DNA from: Xylanibacter rarus
GTDB lineage: Bacteria > Bacteroidota > Bacteroidia > Bacteroidales > Bacteroidaceae
Direction of reading: 5' to 3'
Assembly (NCBI RefSeq): GCF_001275135.1
Contig: NZ_LFQU01000028.1
Span: 1 to 42,512 of the forward strand
Length of the DNA stretch: 42,512 nt
Shown one piece after another: positions 7,190 through 16,609 of this stretch (its first letter is position 1; the number at the start of each line of letters is the position of its first letter). The position numbers and the translations under genes are program-made. The notes beneath the pieces are model-generated. The model was not told the origin of the DNA. It made no database searches and saw only the letters and a program-made list of their open reading frames with translations.

Positions 7190-7950
7190 CTGCTTTTATT
7201 TTTTCTGCATATACAAAATCGCAAACAAAGATACGAATTTTAATCTAATACTGACATTAAACCAACAAAATTACAAGACATAACATACCTCCACCATAAC
7301 ACTCACCTCGTCTCCTGCAGCCCCACTCGCCTACCAAGTATTTTTCATGCCGCGCTATTTCATTTCTGCAATATAAAACAAATTCCGGGTATCTTATACA
7401 TAAAAACATAAAGGCGCTAAACCGTGGTCAGGATGTTAGCATGAAAAAGTAAAAAGTCAGGACAAAACATTTTTTCAATCTAGAAAATCAACATATAACG
7501 GATGTTAAAGAGTATGCATTGCTGCAGCAAAATATTTAACATCTGTTTGCTTTTCTCATGCAAAAATGGCGCAAAAACATGGATTTTCAGAACTAAAACG
7601 GCTGTTTTTGTGATGCAAAAGGGCAACATCCGAACGGTAAACCTATCGGTTTTGAGTGAAAAGTGGCCGAGTAATATTTTTTAACCATTGCGTTTTAGTT
7701 CCGCGAAATGTATAAAACTCTATAAATCAATGCCTTAACAAAAATGTGCAAAATCAGCCATTTTTCACGCTAAACCACGAAACTGTGATGAGCATGGCGA
7801 TTCTGGAGGCGTTAAACGTTCAATTTAGGAGATATTTTTTTAGGAGTTAAAGTCAGATGCATTGTAACTTAAAAACAAACGGCATATACCAACAAAGCTA
7901 ATGTGCCGGCTGATTTGTAATCTGCCGGAACTGAATATAAGGATTTTTTT

Positions 7951-8017
7951 ATCCGCTTGCTTCCTATTTTTTGATTAAATAGGTATGAGTCTCGGATCAA
8001 AGATCCTTATACTTAAT
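7951..8017. repeat. Dispersed repeat, copy 2 (inverted relative to 920-981)
   Basis: ATCCGCTTGCTTCCTAT, GTATGAGTCTCGGAT and ATACTTAA are, in reverse complement, the same blocks and order as at 920-981. This copy is flanked by TATAAGGAT (about 7936-7944) and ATCCTTATA (about 8003-8011), an inverted pair that gives it a foldable or element-like look. Confidence 0.7.
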
Positions 8018-8092
8018 GCTGTCGGATAGCATATCCGACAGAACAATAGCCTTGCTGATTCTCTACGACAATTCCATACAAAATTTTGCATC

Positions 8093-8141
8093 ACCACAAG
8101 GCATTTGGATTTTTCACTCTTCACTTTTCGTTTTTCACTTA
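8093..8141. repeat. 49-nt dispersed repeat, copy 2
   Basis: It matches 5764-5812 in the same orientation with one mismatch. As with the first copy, it lies downstream of a minus-strand gene, here about 100 bp beyond the stop of the cysteine-rich lipoprotein gene. Confidence 0.85.
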
Positions 8142-8238
8142 CACATGTATAGCATATACAACAAAAAAATACCTTGTGGATTCATAACAATGACAGAATC
8201 CACAAGATATTTGTTTTAAATCTTTAAATAAGAAGATT

Positions 8239-8715
8239 CTAAAGTTCAACCCTGCCGTCTGACGGATACGTGAAGTTGATTTCGTGGAGCGTGTTGTGGC
8301 TGTTTATCACGAGAATATACTTGCCGGCCTTCAACGGTCCAACCTCGTAAGAGACGTCAAAGGGACAGATGCAGTTGCAGCTTGTGTCGGTCTCCTTTTC
8401 AACAACGCTTATGCGGTTGCCTGTAACGGTCAGCGTAACGTCTATTTTCTCCGAACAGCAGTTGTAAGACACATTAGCGTGGTTGATGTAGACATAACCG
8501 TCGCTCTTGCTCTTATACTCTACATACTCTGTATCAAACGGACTGCGTGTTGTTGCGGAGCCGGCCTGTGAGGGCTGTCCTTCGGTCTTACATCCAGTAG
8601 TGTAGACATTACGGACGTTTACCGTTGTCGTTCCTTCGTCGTCGCTGCTGCATGACGAAACAACGAACGCCGCACACATAGCGGCAAGACATGAACAAAT
8701 TAGATTTAGCTTCAT
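8239..8715 (-). CDS. Cysteine-rich lipoprotein of unknown function
   Basis: The product has 158 residues with a lipoprotein signal (VVSSC, Cys22) followed by SSDDE, an arrangement linked with outer-membrane surface export in Bacteroidetes. I do not recognise the domain. The mature part looks like a single beta-sandwich: strands such as DGYVYINHANVSYNC, KIDVTLTVTGNRISVVEKE and AGKYILVINSHNTLHEINFTY. It contains an unusual Cys set: NCC near residue 85 and SCNCIC near residue 113, plus an earlier TTGC. These could form disulfides or a metal site. It lies downstream of the susF terminator and is probably transcribed separately; no clear promoter box was found. Confidence 0.7.
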   Translation of the reverse strand: MKLNLICSCLAAMCAAFVVSSCSSDDEGTTTVNVRNVYTTGCKTEGQPSQAGSATTRSPFDTEYVEYKSKSDGYVYINHANVSYNCCSEKIDVTLTVTGNRISVVEKETDTSCNCICPFDVSYEVGPLKAGKYILVINSHNTLHEINFTYPSDGRVEL

Positions 8716-8870
8716 AGACTAAGGCTTTTTAGTTGAAAAACTCTTGTTGGCTGTAACCTCAATGCACCGCCTTGAGCGCTGACCTGAGGCGAAAGACGCC
8801 GACCGCAGCATGGGTCTTTACAAATACTGACGCCGGCGAGAGAATGATGTGGCCATGAAAAATGCGCCGC

Positions 8871-8923
8871 AAAAAATCAAATGCGCCACGCACTTTGTAT
8901 TTAAACAAGGGTGCATGGCGCAT
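8871..8923 (-). terminator. Terminator of the susCDEF operon
   Basis: ATGCGCCACGCAC (8881-8893) pairs with GTGCATGGCGCAT (8911-8923) with one mismatch and a 17-nt loop. On the minus strand the stem is followed by a T run (8871-8876). It lies 17 bp after the stop of the susF-like gene. Confidence 0.75.
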
Positions 8924-8939
8924 AACACAAAATCTGATA

Positions 8940-10391
8940 TTATTCTGCTAAGAATACAAATTCAGTGGTAATGTCGTTGAAGTAGACGCTGTAGGTACCA
9001 GCCGGAACTGTCATGTTGCCGCCGTTATAGTCGGCTTTGCCATAATAGTTGTCGGCAATGTTGGCACCGTTGCCCCAGCTGTCAGCCCAGTCGTGTCCTG
9101 CACGGAACTTGAGTCCGCCGTCAGACGGGATGCTGACCTTGGCATACCAGTTGTGAGGAGTAACCTGAGTGAGGTCTACGTCGCCGTTCCAGCTGTTGAA
9201 GTCGCCGATGAGCGAGATTGAGGTGTACTCCTTCGGAGCCTGGTCGCTGAGCTTAGTCCATGTATACTTCATGGTTGTCATGTCGATGGTGAAGGTGTAA
9301 TACTCGGCAGAAGGAGCAGAGATAGACTGTGCGCCGGAGTTTACGATGTTGCCGGCAGGAGAATTGTCGCCATCAACTGCACATCCGTAAGCCTTGTCCC
9401 AGTTGCCGAAGTCGGCACCTGCCCAGAACTTCAGGTCGTAAGCACCCTTCCATTTTGTAGTGTAGCTCATCACGGTGCTTGTCTGCGGATAGAACAGACA
9501 TGTCATGCCTGTAGCCGGGTCGTTGTTCCATCCCTGCAGGTCGCCCACCATGTAATACTCGCCGGCCATCTCTTCGATGGTGTAAGTATAGTCCATCATG
9601 TTGACGGTGAGCTTATAGAAGCCCTGCTTCTCTATCTTACCGGCCTTTGGAGCTGTGGTTACGAGCGAGCCTGTGAGACTCGGGTCGCCGTCAACGGCAA
9701 CACCCACAACACCGTCTGTTCCCTCATGCCACAAGTCGCCAGAGTCGATGTTGCCCTGCGGAACAATCTTCCAGTAGCAGTCGGCCTTAGGTGTTGTGAA
9801 CACTACAGAGAACACAGGATCCTCATATACATCGGCACCTGAATGTGAGAACTTGATAGCTGCATCGGCAGCCCATCCGCACATATCGCCAACAAGATAA
9901 TAAGCGTCGGCAATGTAAGGAGCCTTAGGCGTAACTGAAATCTGAATCTTGCCGGCATCAACCAGGAACGACTGGCCGCCGATGACGATATCAGAATAAA
10001 CCTGAGCATCGAACACGCGGGCTGCCGGACGACGTCCGTAGAACTCAACCACGGCGTCCTGAAGCGCAGTGCTGTCGAGCATGCCGTCGGCGGTTGCCTC
10101 AAGAGTTTTCTTTGTTGCAGAAGAGCCGTCAGCCGGCAACAGTTCTACACGTGTATGCTCTATCGTGGCACCCTCTGGCAGGGTTGCAGCCGAAAGCGTA
10201 AACGCCTTGACGCTCGTGCCGGGGTTAGCCAGGTCGATAGGGTCGGCAGCCGTTGCCGTATAGCCCGGCAACGTAACTGCTTCTTCCTGCGGATTGCTCT
10301 GCGGGTCGGCCCAGTCGTCATAATCGCCGTTACATGAAACGAACGTCATGGCTGAAAGCAACAGACCGCCCAAAAATAATATCTTTTTCAT
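8940..10391 (-). CDS. susF: SusF-like outer-membrane starch-binding lipoprotein
   Basis: This 483-residue lipoprotein (FVSC, Cys20, followed by NGDYDDW) has an N-terminal SusE/F-type immunoglobulin-like domain (about 40-150) and three repeated starch-binding domains. Each repeat begins with a similar strand and Trp turn: YYLVGDMCGW, YYMVGDLQGW and SLIGDFNSW. Three such modules is the SusF pattern, against two in SusE. It should hold starch on the cell surface beside SusC/SusD without catalysis. It is the last gene of the susCDEF operon, 34 bases after the susE-like gene and just before a terminator. Confidence 0.88.
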   Translation of the reverse strand: MKKILFLGGLLLSAMTFVSCNGDYDDWADPQSNPQEEAVTLPGYTATAADPIDLANPGTSVKAFTLSAATLPEGATIEHTRVELLPADGSSATKKTLEATADGMLDSTALQDAVVEFYGRRPAARVFDAQVYSDIVIGGQSFLVDAGKIQISVTPKAPYIADAYYLVGDMCGWAADAAIKFSHSGADVYEDPVFSVVFTTPKADCYWKIVPQGNIDSGDLWHEGTDGVVGVAVDGDPSLTGSLVTTAPKAGKIEKQGFYKLTVNMMDYTYTIEEMAGEYYMVGDLQGWNNDPATGMTCLFYPQTSTVMSYTTKWKGAYDLKFWAGADFGNWDKAYGCAVDGDNSPAGNIVNSGAQSISAPSAEYYTFTIDMTTMKYTWTKLSDQAPKEYTSISLIGDFNSWNGDVDLTQVTPHNWYAKVSIPSDGGLKFRAGHDWADSWGNGANIADNYYGKADYNGGNMTVPAGTYSVYFNDITTEFVFLAE

Positions 10392-10425
10392 AATGATATT
10401 TCTGTTAAATGGTTTAGATTATTGG

Positions 10426-11613
10426 TTATTTTACTTCTCCTCTGTCGTAGTCGAAGTCTACATAGAGTTTCTGACCCTTCTCGCAGGTAACAGAATAGTC
10501 GCTGCCCACGTTCTGAGCCCAGTTGTCAGGAATGTCGCAGTCGCGCCAGTAGAGGTCGCCCTTATAGAGAGTGAACTCTGTGCGCCACCAGTCGAGACCC
10601 GGCACCTTGATGCTTGCGCGGAGCTCGCCGCCGGCAAGGAAGGCAGGAGATACCCACTGAGCAGAAGCATCGGCAGGAGCTGTAAGCTGAGTTGCAGCGT
10701 CATGTCCCCATGTAACCTGAGACATAACAGTACCGATGACATAAGCCTCGCCCGGATAAACAGTGAGGGCAGACTTAATCTGGTTGTTCTCAACCGAAAC
10801 GTTCATAAACAGAACATACCATCCGCCGTTGGCCACCTGTATGCCGCCGTCAGCACCCTGAGACAAGCCTGCGCCGGCCTGGTCGTCAAACGAGTTGGTC
10901 AGTGCATAGCCCTTGTCCGGTGTGTCTGTGTCGCCCCACATGAATGTTGAGCCTGCAGCAAGATAAGCCATGCCGTAGAACTGGCCCTCGAATCCGTAGA
11001 CAGCAGCAAGAGGCTTAGCCTCAGAACCGTTGCGGATAGAAGAACCTGCGATATATACAGTCTTAGGCATTGTTGCAACATAAGATACAACAACCTTTGG
11101 CAGAGTGATTACGTTAGAGTTGCACCAGCCCTTGTCGCTGTTGGCGATGTGGGCACGCAGACGCACGTAAACAGGCATAACTATGCCGGATGGGTCGGCG
11201 CCGTTGTTCTTCTCCTGATACATTCTTACAATGGCATTGTTCATTTCGGTAGCATTTACGTTTATGTTGGCCTGATTGTATGTGGTCTCAAGAGTTGTGT
11301 AAGTGGCAGCCTCCACCTTGGCTGCATCGCCAGAAGCGAAGTCTGGGTCGATAGAAACCTGCACCTGATAGGTGGTTACAACAGGGAAGCCATAGTCGGG
11401 CTGCGATGTCGTAAGGTTGACATATGTAGAGTTAGCCAAGTCGTATACATTGTCGTTGGCATGAGCCGGCACGTTAAGCACAAACGATTCGGGCTGATTT
11501 AATATAGGGTTGCTCTCGTCGTCGGTCTCACATGAAGCCATGAAAGGCAGCACGCCCAACACCAGTGCCGGAACGAACAGTTTCTTTATTATATTTTTCA
11601 TAATCATTTTCAT
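10426..11613 (-). CDS. susE: SusE-like outer-membrane starch-binding lipoprotein
   Basis: The 395-residue protein has a lipobox (FMASC) followed by ETDDESNP, typical of surface-exposed Bacteroidetes lipoproteins. The N-terminal part (about 35-180) is a SusE-type domain with FVLNVPAHANDNVYDLANS. The remainder has two beta modules beginning near KTVYIAGSS and EAYVIGTVM, consistent with the two carbohydrate-binding domains of SusE, although the second is divergent. The likely role is starch or maltodextrin binding next to SusC/SusD. Starts at 11613 or 11601 (MKNIIKK) are equally plausible; both keep the signal intact. It starts 34 bases after the susD stop. Confidence 0.82.
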   Translation of the reverse strand: MKMIMKNIIKKLFVPALVLGVLPFMASCETDDESNPILNQPESFVLNVPAHANDNVYDLANSTYVNLTTSQPDYGFPVVTTYQVQVSIDPDFASGDAAKVEAATYTTLETTYNQANINVNATEMNNAIVRMYQEKNNGADPSGIVMPVYVRLRAHIANSDKGWCNSNVITLPKVVVSYVATMPKTVYIAGSSIRNGSEAKPLAAVYGFEGQFYGMAYLAAGSTFMWGDTDTPDKGYALTNSFDDQAGAGLSQGADGGIQVANGGWYVLFMNVSVENNQIKSALTVYPGEAYVIGTVMSQVTWGHDAATQLTAPADASAQWVSPAFLAGGELRASIKVPGLDWWRTEFTLYKGDLYWRDCDIPDNWAQNVGSDYSVTCEKGQKLYVDFDYDRGEVK

Positions 11614-11647
11614 TTTAAAACTTTATTGCAAACTGATTGCCATGTTA

Positions 11648-13318
11648 TCAATAACCGGGGTTCTGTGTAAGGTTGCTGTTGTTGAGCACGTCGGTTGCCG
11701 GTATAGGATAAACATTATAGTGAGAGTCAACGGTTGTTCCGTTAGCGGCTCCGCCCTTCCAGTCCCATAGATATTTGCCTGTCGTGAAGCAGCCAAAGCG
11801 TACGAGGTCGCTGCGGCGACGGCCTTCGAGATAGAACTCGCGGCACCACTCGTCGAGGATGTCCATGTCAGATGTGATAGAGCTTATCTGCTTTGCGTTG
11901 GCACGCTTGCGCAGCTCGTTGATGTCAGAAACAGCCTTCTCGGGCTGGCCTTTGCGATAATAAGCCTCTGCACGTGTAAGATAAACCTCTGCATAACGGA
12001 ACAGCGGAATGTCTATGTCGGGATATTCGGTGTCGTGTGTGGGCTGGCCGTCTGTACGGAAGTTGTTCCACTTAACGATAGAAAGTCCGTCGTTGAAGCT
12101 TGATATAGCATCTGTCTGCAGCTTGCGTACACCACCGCCACGGCCACCGTAGAACAAAGCGCGGTCGTCGCCTGCCTTAGCCACAATCTGAGCTGTTGAC
12201 GAACCGTCCTGCTGGTCGAGAGCCTTGATTTCGGCCTCTGTAGCTCCGGCAGGAGCCGGCTCTGTAGAAATCGGGCAGTCAGACAGTGTGGGGAAGAACT
12301 TCTTTACCATTGCTGCACGTGCGAAGATACAGCTCCAGCCGTTAGTTGTTCCCATGTCGGGCATTCCGGCAATACGTGTCGCGCTGACGAGCATGAATGA
12401 GCCGCTGTAGCTGCGGGTCTTCTGTCCGTCCTGACGGATAGGCAGGATAATCTCCTTCATAGCCTGCGGGTTCTCGTCGTTGTCGGCCATGAACAGCTGT
12501 GCATATCCAGAATAGCCGTTCTTGGCTGTCTTTGAAAGTTCGTAGGCTCCGCTGCCAATAAGCAGGTCGCAATAGCTGATAGCCTTGTCATAATCCTTAA
12601 TCTCGCCCTTGGTGTAGATCTCAGAGTTGAGTGCCAGACGTGCATGCAGCATATAGGCAGCACCGCGGTCAGCACGGCCAAAGTTCTCAGAGTTGCAGTA
12701 AGCACCAACCTCGGCCATCTGCGGCTCAATCTCTGTCAGCTCCTGGTCGATCCATGTGTAAAGGTCCTTGCCGCTCTTCTCAACAGGAAGGTCGCTGATG
12801 TTGAAGTCGAGCTTGAAAGGTGACTTGCCGAACAGGTCGAGCATGTACCAATAATGGAGAGCGCGCAGGAAGCGTACCTCGGCACGGTTGAGCTTGTTGG
12901 CCTCGTCGTCTGGCACCTGGCTCAGGTAGCTGTTGAACAGAGTGATGTCGTAGGTAAGGCGTGTGTAAACCCACTGAGTACGGATACTGCTTGAGTTCCA
13001 TGCAATGTTGGTAAGCTGCGGAATGTCAGTATCTGTCTGCCAAGCCCATACACACTCGTCAGAGGGAAGCTCCATGCAGTTGAACGTTGTACGGTAGAAA
13101 CCCGACTCACCCTCGTCGTCGCTCAAGTCGCCATTGCCGGCTACACCTTTCTGACCGGTAAGTCCGAGAGTGGCATAGCATTTAGCCAGCAAAGCCGTAG
13201 GATCAGCAGACGGCTTGGTCTGCGGGTCGATTGAGCTTATGTTAAGGTCGTTGGCACAACCGGTCAATCCGGCTGCAAGCACAGCGACTGCCAATGTTCT
13301 AAAAAATATCTTTTTCAT
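11648..13318 (-). CDS. susD: SusD/RagB-family starch-binding lipoprotein
   Basis: This 556-residue protein has a lipobox (GLTGC, Cys21) and the helical TPR-like fold of SusD proteins. Typical segments are ECVWAWQTDTDIP near the N-terminus, NRAEVRFLRALHYWYMLDLFGKSPF, and the C-terminal YAEVYLTRAEAYYRKGQPEKA, ELRKRANAKQISS and EFYLEGRRRSDLVRFG. It caps the SusC channel and delivers oligosaccharides to it. It follows susC by 43 bases and precedes susE by 34 bases. Confidence 0.95.
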   Translation of the reverse strand: MKKIFFRTLAVAVLAAGLTGCANDLNISSIDPQTKPSADPTALLAKCYATLGLTGQKGVAGNGDLSDDEGESGFYRTTFNCMELPSDECVWAWQTDTDIPQLTNIAWNSSSIRTQWVYTRLTYDITLFNSYLSQVPDDEANKLNRAEVRFLRALHYWYMLDLFGKSPFKLDFNISDLPVEKSGKDLYTWIDQELTEIEPQMAEVGAYCNSENFGRADRGAAYMLHARLALNSEIYTKGEIKDYDKAISYCDLLIGSGAYELSKTAKNGYSGYAQLFMADNDENPQAMKEIILPIRQDGQKTRSYSGSFMLVSATRIAGMPDMGTTNGWSCIFARAAMVKKFFPTLSDCPISTEPAPAGATEAEIKALDQQDGSSTAQIVAKAGDDRALFYGGRGGGVRKLQTDAISSFNDGLSIVKWNNFRTDGQPTHDTEYPDIDIPLFRYAEVYLTRAEAYYRKGQPEKAVSDINELRKRANAKQISSITSDMDILDEWCREFYLEGRRRSDLVRFGCFTTGKYLWDWKGGAANGTTVDSHYNVYPIPATDVLNNSNLTQNPGY

Positions 13319-13361
13319 TGTTATGTCCTTTATTTATTACTTTTATATAAATGCACAACCA

Positions 13362-16300
13362 TTAGAAATTAAGGTTAAGACCGATCTGAACGCTGAATGG
13401 ACGTGGGTAAGGATTTCTGTCGATACCGCCTGCAACTTCAGGGTCGAGTCCCTTATATTTTGTAATGATGAACGGATTCTGCACAGTTGCGAAAATACGT
13501 CCTGAGAAGTAATCCTGTCCTGCATACTTGAGCAGAGCCGGGAACGAATAGCCAAGCGTGATGTTGGTACACTTCAGGTATGATGCGTTGCGTACGAAAT
13601 AGTCGCTGAGATAATACTCAGTACCGTTTGTTCCGCTGAAGCCGAGGTCAACGGCTGCCTGTGTAGTGTTTGTGAATGCGCTGTTAGAGTAGAGTCCTGA
13701 TGCGCTTACGGCTGCCCTGTTAGACAGGAAGTCATAGTAAACATAGTTGCCGAGAGATGCGCGGAATGCTGTGCTCAGGTCCCAGTTCTTGTATGTGAAC
13801 TTCATTGTAAGACCCATGAACACGTCAGCTGCCGGGCTCTTGTAGAAGTAACGGTCATCGTTGTTGATGATGCCGTTGCCGTCGCGGTCAACATATACGC
13901 CTTCGAGCGGTTTGCCGTTCTCGTCGTAAACCTGCTGGTAAACCCAGAATGAGTTGGCCGGCTGGCCTACTGTGTGTGCCTGAACGTGAGTGCTGTTACC
14001 GCGTGAGATGGTTGAACCAGACTCAACATAATAGTCTTCGTCACCGCCGATAAGCTCTGTAATCTCGTTGTGGTTCCATGCAACGTTGTACTGAACGTCC
14101 CATACAAAGTCCTTAGTAACGATAGGCTTGGCTCCTACTGTGAATTCAACACCGTAGTTCTCAAGTGAACCAATGTTCTGTGCCATACGCTGACCGAAGT
14201 TCATAAGTGTAGGAAGAGTAACCTCCTGGATAAGGTCTGTTGTCTCACGATAGTAAGCATCGATGTTTGCAGTGATGCGGTTGTTCAGGAATGCGAAGTC
14301 AAGACCTGCGTTCCATGTTGTTGTTGTCTCCCATGTCAGGTCGGGGTTGTATTTGTTCGGACGCATTGTGTAATAGTATGTGTCGCCGAAAGGATACTGA
14401 GCATAAGAGTTGCTGTTTACATAGAGCGGAGTGTAGAGGAAGTCGTAACCGATGTCCTGCTGACCTGTCTGACCCCATCCGAGACGGAGCTTGAACTCGT
14501 TCCACCACTTGATATTCTTCATGAACTTCTCGTCATTGATCTTCCATGCAAGAGCTACAGAGGGGAAGTAGCCCCACTTGTGTCCGTCGGCAAAACGTGA
14601 AGAACCGTCGGCACGGATTGTGGCTGTAAGCATATAGCGGTCGAGCAATGTATAGTTGAGACGTCCGAAGTAAGACACAAGAGAGTTGTGTGTGGCCCAC
14701 TCTGTCTCGTTTCTCAGAGCCGGGTTGTTGGCCTCGCCTGTATATGGGTCTGTACCCTGTCCGATGTTGTATCCGCTGCGGTGATAGTGTGACTCCTCGG
14801 CACCGGCCATCACGTCGATGTAGTGAGCGCCGAAGGTGTGTGTATACTGTGCATAGGCATTAGCCGTGATGCTGTATTTCCAATAGTAAGTACGGCCGTC
14901 CCAGCCATAATAGTTGTTGCTGTAACCGTAAGGAGAGTTTATGTCGCTCTGACGGCTTGCAGTATATTGTCCACCATAGCTTGCATGCAGGCGCAGGTCC
15001 TCAAATCCGTGAATCTTGTAGTCAACCTCAACGTTTGCCGTGAAGTCGTTAGAGTGAGCATAGCACTCGTTCTGCTCAAGATATGCAACAGGGTTCTGAG
15101 GAGCGTTAGGATTCTTGGTGTAAGCCCAAGAAGGATCGCTGAAGTTTGCCGAAACGATGTTCTGCCAGTAGCCGCCCAGCCACTTGTAAGGCTCGCTGTC
15201 GTCCATTACAGGGCGTGTCGGGTCCATTGAAAGCGCACCGCCAATGGCTGCGCCGCTGTCAACATAGCGGTCTTTCTCGGCCATGTACTTGGCAGTGATG
15301 TTGAAGTTAAGGTGATCGTCAAGGAATGACGGCGCAAGGTTAACAGAAGCGTTGAAACGGTTCATGAAAGAGTTCTTGATGATACCCTGGTCGCTCTGAT
15401 AGCCGATAGACACGCGGTAAGGCATGTTCTTGAGTCCGCCGGTCATTGACAAGTTGTGGGATGTGCTCACTGCAGTGCGGAATATCTCGTCCTGCCAGTC
15501 GGTGTTTGCATTGCCGAGCATGGCAACGCCGCTCTCGCCGATAACCTTTCCTACGAGTGTGCGGTATTCGTCGCCGTTGAGCACTTCATAGCGTTTCTGA
15601 GTTGTTGAAACGGTTACGTCGCCGTTGTAAGAGAATTTAGGACCAGAGCCCTTCTTTCCTTTCTTTGTGGTGATGATGATGACACCGTTAGACGCGCGCG
15701 AACCATAGATGGCTGTAGCTGAAGCATCCTTAAGGATGTTGAAAGTCTCGATATCGTTAGGGTTGATCATAGCCAGCACGTTGCTCATACCTGTAGCGGT
15801 GTTGTTGTCGATGGTAAGACCGTCGATAACGAGCAGCGGGTCGTTGCTTGCATTAAGAGACGAACCTCCGCGGATGCGGATCTGAGATCCTGAACCCGGG
15901 GCACCGCCACTGGTGATAACATCCACACCGGCAACCTTACCGACAAGCATGTCGGCAGCGTTGTTGGTGATACCTTTACTCATATCATCAGGCTTCATAG
16001 CAGAAACAGAACCGGTGAGGTCGCCCTTCTTGACAGTTCCGTAACCGATAACGACAACGTCCTCAAGCAACTGTGAGTCGTCCTGAAGGGCTATCTTCAT
16101 ATTCTGCGATGCTGCCGTCTCCACCGTCTTGTATCCGATGTATGAAACCGACAGCATGCTGCCCGGCTCAGCCTTGATACTGAAGTTTCCGTCAATATCA
16201 GTTATCACACCGCCGCCCTGACCTGCAACACGGACAGTAGCTCCGATGATCGGCTCTCCGGAAGCATCTGTAACTTGCCCGGTAATAGTACTTTGGGCAA

Positions 16301-16376
16301 ATGCTCCCACTGATAGGAACAGACCAAACAAGATGGCCAGAATCCTAATAGAGGTTTTCATTTTTACCTGCTTCAT
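13362..16376 (-). CDS. susC: SusC-family TonB-dependent outer-membrane transporter
   Basis: This 1004-residue protein imports oligosaccharides across the outer membrane using TonB energy. After a signal peptide (MKTSIRILAIL to GAFAQS) comes a carboxypeptidase-regulatory-like domain (ITGQVTDASGEPIIGATV), a TonB box region (DVVVIGYGTVKKGDLTGSV), the plug domain with RGGSSLNASNDPLLVIDG and SRASNGVIIITTKKG, and a long beta-barrel ending in aromatic-rich strands (FSVQIGLNLNF). The start at 16376 gives five extra residues; the ATG at 16361 is equally likely. It heads the susCDEF operon. Presence of SusE/F and the amylase regulon partner point to starch as substrate. Confidence 0.95.
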   Translation of the reverse strand: MKQVKMKTSIRILAILFGLFLSVGAFAQSTITGQVTDASGEPIIGATVRVAGQGGGVITDIDGNFSIKAEPGSMLSVSYIGYKTVETAASQNMKIALQDDSQLLEDVVVIGYGTVKKGDLTGSVSAMKPDDMSKGITNNAADMLVGKVAGVDVITSGGAPGSGSQIRIRGGSSLNASNDPLLVIDGLTIDNNTATGMSNVLAMINPNDIETFNILKDASATAIYGSRASNGVIIITTKKGKKGSGPKFSYNGDVTVSTTQKRYEVLNGDEYRTLVGKVIGESGVAMLGNANTDWQDEIFRTAVSTSHNLSMTGGLKNMPYRVSIGYQSDQGIIKNSFMNRFNASVNLAPSFLDDHLNFNITAKYMAEKDRYVDSGAAIGGALSMDPTRPVMDDSEPYKWLGGYWQNIVSANFSDPSWAYTKNPNAPQNPVAYLEQNECYAHSNDFTANVEVDYKIHGFEDLRLHASYGGQYTASRQSDINSPYGYSNNYYGWDGRTYYWKYSITANAYAQYTHTFGAHYIDVMAGAEESHYHRSGYNIGQGTDPYTGEANNPALRNETEWATHNSLVSYFGRLNYTLLDRYMLTATIRADGSSRFADGHKWGYFPSVALAWKINDEKFMKNIKWWNEFKLRLGWGQTGQQDIGYDFLYTPLYVNSNSYAQYPFGDTYYYTMRPNKYNPDLTWETTTTWNAGLDFAFLNNRITANIDAYYRETTDLIQEVTLPTLMNFGQRMAQNIGSLENYGVEFTVGAKPIVTKDFVWDVQYNVAWNHNEITELIGGDEDYYVESGSTISRGNSTHVQAHTVGQPANSFWVYQQVYDENGKPLEGVYVDRDGNGIINNDDRYFYKSPAADVFMGLTMKFTYKNWDLSTAFRASLGNYVYYDFLSNRAAVSASGLYSNSAFTNTTQAAVDLGFSGTNGTEYYLSDYFVRNASYLKCTNITLGYSFPALLKYAGQDYFSGRIFATVQNPFIITKYKGLDPEVAGGIDRNPYPRPFSVQIGLNLNF

Positions 16377-16477
16377 CTTCTTGTGGTTTTAAAGTTAACA
16401 TTAATGATTTATTAATTAAATTGTTTATATTTGCAGTAGTTCAAAAAATAGAGCTTTAAGGTCATTTTTTCTAGCTG

Positions 16478-16485
16478 CAAAAATA
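16478..16485 (-). promoter_or_regulatory. -7 box of the susCDEF operon
   Basis: TATTTTTG on the minus strand matches TAnnTTTG, placing the transcript start near 16472 with a leader of about 95 nt. No TTG is found at the -33 position, so the promoter looks weak on its own. The operator centre is 69.5 bp upstream of the box. Confidence 0.5.
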
Positions 16486-16538
16486 CGTTTAGATATGATA
16501 AAATTATCTTTTTTTTAGCTAAAAAATACGTTTTGCTC

Positions 16539-16556
16539 TGTGCAAACGTTTACACA
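16539..16556. promoter_or_regulatory. LacI-type operator between susC and the regulator gene
   Basis: TGTGCAAACGTTTACACA is an 18-bp inverted repeat with a single mismatched pair around a central CG, the usual shape of LacI/GalR-family operators. It lies between the divergent susC and LacI-type genes. Its centre is 69.5 bp from the -7 box in both directions. Similar sites are at 4547 and 62. Confidence 0.75.
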
Positions 16557-16609
16557 AATAAAACGATATAATAATAATAATGTGAAAGACAAGATAATTG
16601 TGTTTTGAC

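Larger units (their letters stand above)
7190..8238. other. Gene-free 1-kb region with dispersed repeats
   Basis: No convincing coding sequence is visible. The longest open frame (7502-7684, 60 codons) has no start context or recognisable product. The region contains the SMR promoter, a stretch with CAAAAATGG/GCAAAAACATGG/GCAAAAGGGC motifs around 7558-7630, a dispersed repeat at 7951-8017 that is itself flanked by the inverted 9-mer TATAAGGAT/ATCCTTATA, and a 49-nt repeat at 8093-8141. Confidence 0.75.

Noticed and set aside
7502-7684. Plus-strand open frame of 60 codons in the empty region
   Set aside because: The sequence overlaps the interspersed motif stretch and the product has no recognisable feature.
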